Shown piece after piece: positions 32,735 to 34,237 of a stretch of DNA of 34,237 nt; the stretch's first letter is position 1; each line of letters starts with the position of its first letter. The DNA comes from Granulosicoccaceae bacterium (GTDB lineage: Bacteria > Pseudomonadota > Gammaproteobacteria > Granulosicoccales > Granulosicoccaceae). The notes under the pieces were generated by a model, which worked only from the letters and a program-made list of their open reading frames with translations, did no database searches and was not told the DNA's origin. The position numbers and the translations under genes are program-made. The stretch lies in NCBI GenBank assembly GCA_020629835.1, contig JAHDCO010000042.1, forward strand, positions 1 to 34,237, read 5' to 3'.

Positions 32735-34237
32735 CTAATCAAGCGACAACTTAACATCATCGATCATGACCGATGAGTTCGGTTTGCTCACACGCAATTC
32801 CGCCCAGACGCGATTTGAGCCGCCCGGTGCCGTCATGACCAGGTTGGGTGTGCCGACCCACGGGCCTACCGTCGAAGCATCAGCCGAGGTTAAGGATTCA
32901 CAACGCGTATGTGTAACCGTTGTGTTGTTGGCAAAAACCAAACACCATTGTCCATCAGTACCGCCTACCCACGCAGCGGCCTGCACGCTCTGACCGTTAG
33001 ACACGGTTTGCGCTGAAGTCTTCAAAGTTACCGGTTGGCTGTCGCACCCAGCAGAGCCTGTGGAAACCTCCGCAACACATGAACCGTAGCGACTATCGCC
33101 CTGCCCGCAAACACGTTCAATGGAAGCACCGGGGCACGAACGATCGGTGTCAAAGTGAGCTGCCAAGTCATTACCGCCTTCAAAGCTCTGAAACCAACGT
33201 GTATCCTGAATTTGATTATTGGATGCTTGTCCACCCACCAGGCTTACGCCGATATAGTTGGAGAGCAGACGGTTACCTTCTACTCGCACCGAGCTGGGCA
33301 ACTGGCTGTTGACGTTACTGTGGATGCCATAGCCGTCATGATTGACAATGGTATTCCCACGTACATTCAACAAACTCACAGTCGGTTGACCGGGAATCCC
33401 CAACTCCAACCCGGTGACTCCCGATCGAGCGCGACGCTGCACAAAACAATTCTCACAATAACCGTCGCTGATTTCGTTGTTCTCAAAAGTAACACCTGAG
33501 GATCTCGCCAGATACACCTGGCCACCACCGGTAAAACCCTGACCGTACTGCGGTTCAACCTGCCATTGCCCTAAGCGGTGATTGCGCAGGAAGCGGTTAT
33601 TTACAACTTGGTTGGTGCTTACATCATTACCCACCACACCCAGCATTGCCAGGGCGTTCGTCTGGTTATCAATAAACGTGGAATTCTCCACCCGCACGCG
33701 TGTGGATGGACGATCCCCATGACCAATGTAGAGGCCTAAAACACCAGAATTAATTAATCGGCTGTTAGTGAATTGAAAACCATCAACTTGATCGATGTAG
33801 ATGGTATACGCCTTACCGTTCATCACCGTGACGTTGTTAAACACTATGTTGCTGGCGTTTCGAACGTGCAGTGCTCTGGGGCAGTTGTCGTTGACTTGGC
33901 ACGGAGTCACCGATATGTCTTCGTCCAACACCCAATTCTGTAATGTGATGTTTGATCCGCCCACCACGTCAAACAAACTGCATTGACGATGGCCACTGCT
34001 ACGAAGCAAGCGTTTACCGTTACCTTCAATCACCAATTGCTGTGCAGATCGAAGCTGCATCAAGGCATTCCCCGACGGGCAACAATCGCCTGATTGACAA
34101 TGCAAATCTGAACGAACATTTATCAAATCGTACCGGTTTGCATTTTGTACACAAGCAATCAGTTCAGCCACAGAAGTTACGTTGCAGGCGTTGGACACAG
34201 ACGCTGCAACCGAAGGCACAGTGCCAGCGTTTGTGGG
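32735..34237 (-). CDS. Secreted parallel beta-helix repeat protein, N-terminus missing
   Basis: The frame is open to the right edge, so the true start and any signal peptide lie outside the window; about 500 residues are visible. Repeated N-x-F/V-x-N-N-type coils (for example NIVFNNVTVMNG, GFQFTNSRLINSG and GVTFENNEISDG) show a right-handed beta-helix as in polysaccharide lyases and adhesins. Many paired cysteines (CQSGDCC, CENC, CPGAS) suggest disulfides and export. The last 110 residues look like a separate beta-sandwich, possibly a carbohydrate-binding module. No catalytic site is identified. It could be a polysaccharide-degrading or surface-binding protein; the role is inferred. Confidence 0.7.
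   Translation of the reverse strand, partial: PTNAGTVPSVAASVSNACNVTSVAELIACVQNANRYDLINVRSDLHCQSGDCCPSGNALMQLRSAQQLVIEGNGKRLLRSSGHRQCSLFDVVGGSNITLQNWVLDEDISVTPCQVNDNCPRALHVRNASNIVFNNVTVMNGKAYTIYIDQVDGFQFTNSRLINSGVLGLYIGHGDRPSTRVRVENSTFIDNQTNALAMLGVVGNDVSTNQVVNNRFLRNHRLGQWQVEPQYGQGFTGGGQVYLARSSGVTFENNEISDGYCENCFVQRRARSGVTGLELGIPGQPTVSLLNVRGNTIVNHDGYGIHSNVNSQLPSSVRVEGNRLLSNYIGVSLVGGQASNNQIQDTRWFQSFEGGNDLAAHFDTDRSCPGASIERVCGQGDSRYGSCVAEVSTGSAGCDSQPVTLKTSAQTVSNGQSVQAAAWVGGTDGQWCLVFANNTTVTHTRCESLTSADASTVGPWVGTPNLVMTAPGGSNRVWAELRVSKPNSSVMIDDVKLSLD

Overview
The window reads as a chromosomal segment of a free-living, Gram-negative gammaproteobacterium, probably marine; this is inferred from gene content, not from a search. 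Supporting points are the tRNA-Tyr/tRNA-Gly/tRNA-Thr/tuf order known from gammaproteobacteria, an LPS-assembly lipoprotein (LptE), a hexameric-type citrate synthase, an AapJQMP general amino-acid importer and a DUF368 lipid-carrier flippase. There is no phage, insertion sequence, CRISPR array or rRNA gene. Genes are tightly packed, with many start/stop overlaps, and the content is mostly core or housekeeping.

Layout. 1-517 (-): start of tuf, tRNA-Thr(GGU), tRNA-Gly(UCC) and tRNA-Tyr(GUA), behind a near-consensus sigma70 promoter. 836-5249 (+): aapJ-aapQ-aapM-aapP, with a hairpin plus T-tract between aapJ and aapQ that should leave the binding protein in excess. 5332-6066 (-): a Tat-type lipoprotein of unknown role. 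6586-9316 (+): gltA, a flavin-reductase-like gene and ghrA, joined by GTGA and TGATG overlaps. 9313-9879 (-): lptE, convergent with ghrA. 10000-12117 (+): a small phospholipase-D-fold protein followed by an RNB-domain exoribonuclease, a possible nuclease pair.

12170-20502 (-): a long run in transcription order of phyH-type dioxygenase, cobS, cobT, leuS, a LysE-family exporter, an EamA-family transporter and a PmtA-like methyltransferase. The CobS/CobT pair (AAA+ ATPase plus VWA protein) has no CobN or other cobalamin gene beside it. 20651-28268 (+): a giant tandem-duplicated UvrA (1862 aa, four ATPase sites), an alpha/beta hydrolase and an N-acetylmuramoyl-L-alanine amidase with a 12-bp minisatellite in its linker, followed by a structured region ending in a strong terminator.

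28439-29835 (+): a small two-helix membrane protein and a COG4637-like SMC/RecF-type ATPase, convergent with an unrecognised gene at 29832-30341 (-). 30493-31731: two paralogous phosphoribosyltransferase genes transcribed away from each other, one with an altered PRPP loop; the second overlaps a DUF368 (PopT-type) gene ending at 32645. 32735-34237 (-): most of a secreted, cysteine-rich parallel beta-helix protein that runs off the right edge.

No clearly new multi-gene system is proven here. The best candidates for something undescribed are the orphan CobST pair in a dioxygenase/leuS operon, the PLD-fold plus RNB nuclease pair with modified signature residues, the divergent phosphoribosyltransferase paralogs next to the lipid-carrier flippase, and a possible set of leaderless genes with a -10-like hexamer 6-7 nt before the start codon.
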